This document shows positions 23,391 through 27,145 of a DNA stretch of 27,145 nucleotides, piece after piece (position 1 is the stretch's first letter; the number at the start of each line of letters is the position of its first letter). Below the pieces are notes generated by a model. That model made no database searches and had not been told where the DNA came from. It saw only the letters and a program-made list of their open reading frames with translations. The stretch spans positions 189-27,333 of the forward strand of contig DGJU01000011.1 in the NCBI GenBank assembly GCA_002387605.1. The letters are read 5' to 3'. Source of the stretch: Alphaproteobacteria bacterium UBA4588 (lineage in GTDB: Bacteria > Pseudomonadota > Alphaproteobacteria > Puniceispirillales > Puniceispirillaceae). The translations under genes and the position numbers were made by a program.

Positions 23391-25124
23391 ATGATGCTTC
23401 GTTTCTTTGCGTTTATTGTTATAAGCTTAGCGATAATGCCAGCTATGGCAGCGACAACAACATCACAAGCGCTGGCACATAAACAAGCCGGCACGCCCGT
23501 AACAGCAGATAACTGGATGATATCAGCCGCTAATCCTCTGGCTGTTGAGGCAGGCGCTCACATCTTGCGCAATGGTGGCACAGCAGCCGATGCGATGGTT
23601 GCCGTCCAGTCTGTTCTTGGGCTTGTTGAGCCGCAAAGCTCTGGGCTTGGGGGCGGGGCATTTCTTGTCTGGTATGACGGCAAGACTGGCTCAATAACGA
23701 CGCTTGATGGCCGCGAGACAGCCCCGATGGCTGTAACACCGCAGCTATTTCAGGATAAGACAGGAGCACCGCTAAAATTCTTCGATGCTGTTGTTGGCGG
23801 ATTATCTGTTGGCACGCCCGGCACGCCCGCCCTTCTGCAAGCAGCGCATGAGCGATGGGGGCGTAGCCCTTGGTCATCACTATTTGACGATGCTATTAGC
23901 CTTGCCTCAGACGGGTTTGATGTATCTGCGCGCCTTGCAAGCCTCATCGCTGGCGATAAGGACCGTCTTGCACGATATCAACCGACAGCTGACTATTTTC
24001 TGCCCAGTGGCATCCCGTTGCAAGCAGGTGACAGACTGAAAAACCCAGCTTATGCCAAAACACTTCACACACTGGCAATGACAGGGGTGTCAAGCTTCTA
24101 TCGCGGGGCAATCGCTGCGGATATCGTTGATACCGCGCGTTCGCCAGACACAAACCCCGGCTTGCTATCGGCTCAGGATCTTAGCATTTATCGTATTAAG
24201 GAACGGCCTGCTATCTGCACATCTTATCGGGGTTATGATGTCTGCGGCATGGGCCCGCCCTCATCAGGAGGGCTGACTGTTGGCCAGATACTCGGCCTGC
24301 TGGAGCCATTTGATCTTGCCGCATTAGGGCCGCAATCAGCCGATGCATGGCGGCTTATCGGCGATGCATCACGCTTAGCCTTTGCCGATAGAGGCCGTTA
24401 TATGGCGGATAGCGATTATGTGCCTGTGCCAACACGCGGACTTTTGGATTCTGACTATCTTGCTGAACGCTCGGCCCTGTTAGACGGCAGCATGGCCCTG
24501 AACGACGTTGACCCCGGCAACCCGCCCTTTGATACAGCCCTTAACTGGTCAGATGATGAGAGCAACGCGTTGCCCTCAACATCTCATATTTCAATCATTG
24601 ACCCGTTTGGCAATGCGCTATCGATGACGACAACAATCGAAAACGCGTTTGGCTCGCGGCTGATGACACAAAGCGGCTTCCTGCTGAATAACGAGCTGAC
24701 TGACTTCTCATTTAGATCACACCGCAATGGCATACCGATTGCCAACCGTGTTGAGCCGGGCAAACGTCCCCGCTCCTCTATGGCGCCCACTATTGTGCTA
24801 AAAGATGGCTCAGTCATGCTGGTTGCCGGCTCGCCAGGCGGCAGCCGCATTATCGGCTATGTTGCAAAAACAATTATCGGCGTCCTTGATTGGGGATTAG
24901 ATGCACAGCAATCGGTTGACTTACCCCACCTTGTTAATCGCTTTGGCGTCTATGATTTAGAGGCAGGCACCAGCGCTTCAGATCTTTCAGCTTCGCTTAC
25001 TGCATTAGGCTATAAGGTAAAAGTAAGGGGGCTTAATTCTGGGCTTCATATTATTGTAAAACAAGACGGCACATATTTTGGCGGCGCAGATAATAGGCGC
25101 GAGGGCATCGCTCTTGGCGAGTAG
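23391..25124 (+). CDS. ggt: Gamma-glutamyltransferase (periplasmic, self-processing)
   Basis: Gamma-glutamyltransferase hydrolyses or transfers the gamma-glutamyl group of glutathione and related compounds in the periplasm. The 577-residue precursor begins with a Sec signal peptide, probably cleaved after PAMA at about residue 20. GGTAADAMVAVQSVLGLVEP, SSGLGGGAF and LDGRETAP (substrate Arg) mark the large subunit. The small subunit starts at the nucleophile Thr397 in the STSHIS motif, followed by GNALSMTTTIENAFGS, GFLLNNELTDFS and the oxyanion-region AGSPGGSRI. All key residues for autoprocessing are present. The frame can be extended to a TTG at 23307, but AAGGAG (23378-23383) seven bases before the ATG at 23391 and the signal peptide set the start. 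It is monocistronic and divergent from sulP. Confidence 0.93.
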   Translation: MMLRFFAFIVISLAIMPAMAATTTSQALAHKQAGTPVTADNWMISAANPLAVEAGAHILRNGGTAADAMVAVQSVLGLVEPQSSGLGGGAFLVWYDGKTGSITTLDGRETAPMAVTPQLFQDKTGAPLKFFDAVVGGLSVGTPGTPALLQAAHERWGRSPWSSLFDDAISLASDGFDVSARLASLIAGDKDRLARYQPTADYFLPSGIPLQAGDRLKNPAYAKTLHTLAMTGVSSFYRGAIAADIVDTARSPDTNPGLLSAQDLSIYRIKERPAICTSYRGYDVCGMGPPSSGGLTVGQILGLLEPFDLAALGPQSADAWRLIGDASRLAFADRGRYMADSDYVPVPTRGLLDSDYLAERSALLDGSMALNDVDPGNPPFDTALNWSDDESNALPSTSHISIIDPFGNALSMTTTIENAFGSRLMTQSGFLLNNELTDFSFRSHRNGIPIANRVEPGKRPRSSMAPTIVLKDGSVMLVAGSPGGSRIIGYVAKTIIGVLDWGLDAQQSVDLPHLVNRFGVYDLEAGTSASDLSASLTALGYKVKVRGLNSGLHIIVKQDGTYFGGADNRREGIALGE

Positions 25125-25258
25125 GCTTGCTGGACCCGGCCATATGACACGTTAACCTCAGCCACGCCAAGAAGCAGCATCACTATTTGCACTTAATTCA
25201 CACCTGCCTGCTGTTTCAGTTTGACAAGACCTTGCGAACAGGGCAACAACCCAGCCTT

Positions 25259-27142
25259 ATGCTTAACATTCACAACATATCTTTCCGCATCGATGGCAAA
25301 CCTCTGTTTGAAGGGGCATCTGCGTCTATCCCTACTGGTCACAAGGTCGGGATTGTCGGCCGTAATGGCACAGGCAAAACTTCTCTTTTCAAATTAATCA
25401 AAGGAGAGTGGCAGCTTGATGGCGGCAAGATAGAGGTGCCAGCCCATTTCCGTATTGGCGGGGTTGAACAAGAGGCGCCAGCAAGTGATTTGTCGCTGGT
25501 AGAAACGGTCTTGCTCGCTGATGAAGAGCGCACTGCCCTGCTGGCAGAAGCAGACACCGCAACCGAGCCAGAGCGTATTGCTGATATCTATCAGCGGCTG
25601 GCTGATATCGAATCCCATTCTGCTGAGGCACGCGCCTCAACTATTCTCTCAGGCCTTGGGTTTGATGCAGAAGCACAGAGCCGCCCCTGTCATGAATTTT
25701 CAGGCGGCTGGCGGATGCGCGTTGCCTTAGGCGCTGTTCTGTTCTCACAGCCTGATTTGCTATTGCTGGATGAGCCAACAAACTATCTTGATCTTGAAGG
25801 CGCTGTCTGGCTTGAACAGTTTTTGGCAAAATACCGTAATACCTCGCTCATCATATCGCATGATAAGGAACTGCTGAACCGGTCTGTTACCGGCATCTTG
25901 CATCTGCGCGACCAGCAACTGGCCTATTATACCGGTAGTTACGACCAGTTTGATGCAGAACGGCGCGCAAAGCTTGAACAGCAACTCTCAATGAAGCGCA
26001 AGCAGGATAACCAGCGCGCCCATATTCAGAGTTTTGTGGATAGATTCAGAGCCAAGGCATCAAAAGCCCGGCAAGCCCAGTCACGCCTAAAACAGCTTGA
26101 AAAAATGCAGCCTATTGCAGCACTTTCCGAAAATGCTGTACCAGAATTTCATTTCCCAACTCCAACTGAATTAAGACCACCCCTTATCACGATAGATAAA
26201 GGACAGGTTGGCTATGATGGCAAAGCTATTCTCTCACGGCTTGATTTGCGGCTTGACAGTGATGATCGCATTGCCCTGCTAGGGGCCAATGGCGAGGGCA
26301 AATCAACACTCTCCAAACTGCTTGCTGATAGACTGCCTTTAATGGAAGGCGCGCAATTTAAATCCGGGAAATTAAGGGTCGGGTTTTTTGCCCAGCACCA
26401 GCTAGATGAACTGGATGAAGAGGAAAGCGCCTTCACTCATCTGATGCGGCTACGCCCGGATGAATCAGAAAGTAAAGTCCGCGCCCGTCTTGGCGGTGCA
26501 GGATTCGGCGCTGACATTGTTGATATGCCGGCAAAACGGCTTTCTGGCGGACAGAAAGCACGGCTGTTAATGCTGATAGCCACAATGGATGCGCCGCATA
26601 TTCTCATTCTTGATGAGCCAACAAACCACCTTGATATTGAAAGCCGTGAGGCGCTTGTCATGGCGTTAAATGAATATTCAGGCGCGGTCATCCTTGTCAG
26701 CCATGATACCCACCTTGTGGAGACAGTTGCCGACCGGCTATGGCTTGTCAAAGATGGCAGGGTAACTGATTTTGATGATGATATGGATGCCTATAAAAAA
26801 CTCATCCTTTCCAACCGGAACAAAAAAGGTGAGCGCAAGAAAGATAAGGGACAGAAGAAAACAGCCCCGCAACCTGAACAGGATAATGCGGCTGCCCCTC
26901 CTAAAAAGGTCAATCTTGTGCATGTTCAGAAATCAGCACAGAAGCTAGAATTAGAGCTGAAAAAAGCCGGCTTACAAAAAGACCAGATCGAAGCGATTAT
27001 GGCCGAGCCTGATTTTTATGCCAAAAGTACAGGCGAGCAGATTGCCGAAAAAACCAACGCTCTTGCTGATATTACCAAAACCATCCAGCAGATCGAAGAA
27101 GAATGGCTCTCGCTACAGACCCTGATAGAAGCCAACTCCTAG
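25259..27142 (+). CDS. ABC-F family ATPase (YheS/Uup-like ribosome-associated protein)
   Basis: A soluble 627-residue protein with two ABC ATPase domains and no membrane part; ABC-F proteins act on the ribosome during translation. Domain 1 has Walker A GRNGTGKTS (34-42), signature FSGGWRMR and Walker B LLLDEPTNYLD. Domain 2 has GANGEGKST, LSGGQKARL and ILILDEPTNHLD. The linker between them, rich in Lys, Arg and Gln with RAKASKARQAQSRLKQLEK, is the P-site tRNA interaction motif region. A charged C-terminal coiled coil ends the protein, as in YheS and Uup. The ATG at 25259 starts the conserved first strand (MLNIHNISF); an in-frame TTG at 25187 would add an unlikely extension. It is separated from ggt by 134 bases, with no obvious terminator between them. 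Confidence 0.93.
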   Translation: MLNIHNISFRIDGKPLFEGASASIPTGHKVGIVGRNGTGKTSLFKLIKGEWQLDGGKIEVPAHFRIGGVEQEAPASDLSLVETVLLADEERTALLAEADTATEPERIADIYQRLADIESHSAEARASTILSGLGFDAEAQSRPCHEFSGGWRMRVALGAVLFSQPDLLLLDEPTNYLDLEGAVWLEQFLAKYRNTSLIISHDKELLNRSVTGILHLRDQQLAYYTGSYDQFDAERRAKLEQQLSMKRKQDNQRAHIQSFVDRFRAKASKARQAQSRLKQLEKMQPIAALSENAVPEFHFPTPTELRPPLITIDKGQVGYDGKAILSRLDLRLDSDDRIALLGANGEGKSTLSKLLADRLPLMEGAQFKSGKLRVGFFAQHQLDELDEEESAFTHLMRLRPDESESKVRARLGGAGFGADIVDMPAKRLSGGQKARLLMLIATMDAPHILILDEPTNHLDIESREALVMALNEYSGAVILVSHDTHLVETVADRLWLVKDGRVTDFDDDMDAYKKLILSNRNKKGERKKDKGQKKTAPQPEQDNAAAPPKKVNLVHVQKSAQKLELELKKAGLQKDQIEAIMAEPDFYAKSTGEQIAEKTNALADITKTIQQIEEEWLSLQTLIEANS

Positions 27143-27145
27143 CCT

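Noticed and set aside
1..27145. CRISPR arrays, insertion sequences, prophage or integrase signals
   Set aside because: No regularly spaced repeats, transposase or integrase proteins, or long terminal inverted repeats were seen.

Overview
The window looks like chromosomal DNA of a free-living, probably marine alphaproteobacterium. The secE-nusG-rplK-rplA block, the FCD-type GntR regulator, the tripartite tricarboxylate transporter (TTT), the malonyl-CoA synthetase and the many acyl-CoA and carboxylate enzymes suit a Rhodospirillales/SAR116-like heterotroph. That placement is inference from gene content and moderate base composition; no rRNA or other decisive marker is present. I see no mobile elements, tRNAs, CRISPR arrays or phage genes.

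Layout. (1) 1-1569, minus strand: translation and transcription core, secE, nusG, rplK and the N-terminal part of rplA, which runs off the left edge. (2) 1934-6538: a GMC-family flavin alcohol dehydrogenase (+) converges on a large FAD/4Fe-4S 2-hydroxyacid dehydrogenase (-). The junction carries a duplicated 14-bp palindrome. (3) 6749-8780, plus strand: a serine-glyoxylate-type aminotransferase and a crotonase-fold protein lacking the usual catalytic glutamates. (4) 9056-11702, plus strand: a tightly coupled operon of a DapA-superfamily lyase/dehydratase, a GntR/FCD regulator and a PdxA-family dehydrogenase. It is preceded by a GntR-type operator (TGGTATACCA) and a possible 35-codon leader ORF. 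(5) 11739-14801: a bidirectional terminator, then tctC-tctB-tctA on the minus strand. (6) 14981-16816: a membrane fatty-acid desaturase (+) converging on a xylose-isomerase-like TIM-barrel protein (-). (7) 16870-18863, minus strand: a class III CoA-transferase overlapping a second Glu-less crotonase. (8) 19339-21508, plus strand: matB-like malonyl-CoA synthetase and a gamma-carbonic anhydrase. (9) 21528-27142: a SulP anion transporter (-), a secreted gamma-glutamyltransferase (+) and an ABC-F ATPase (+).

How it may work together (inference). Regions 2-3 could oxidise a 2-hydroxyacid such as glycolate to a 2-oxoacid and transaminate it. Regions 4-5 look like a regulated uptake and degradation module for an unidentified carboxylate: binding protein and permease import it, and the DapA-like and PdxA-like enzymes degrade it. 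Regions 7-9 could activate a dicarboxylate such as malonate to its CoA ester, process it with the CoA-transferase and crotonase, and handle CO2/bicarbonate with the carbonic anhydrase and SulP protein. None of these pathways can be proved from sequence alone. The most promising undescribed element is the DapA-like/GntR/PdxA/TTT module; next are the matB, CaiB and Glu-less crotonase set with its carbonic anhydrase, and the duplicated palindrome at the convergent junction.
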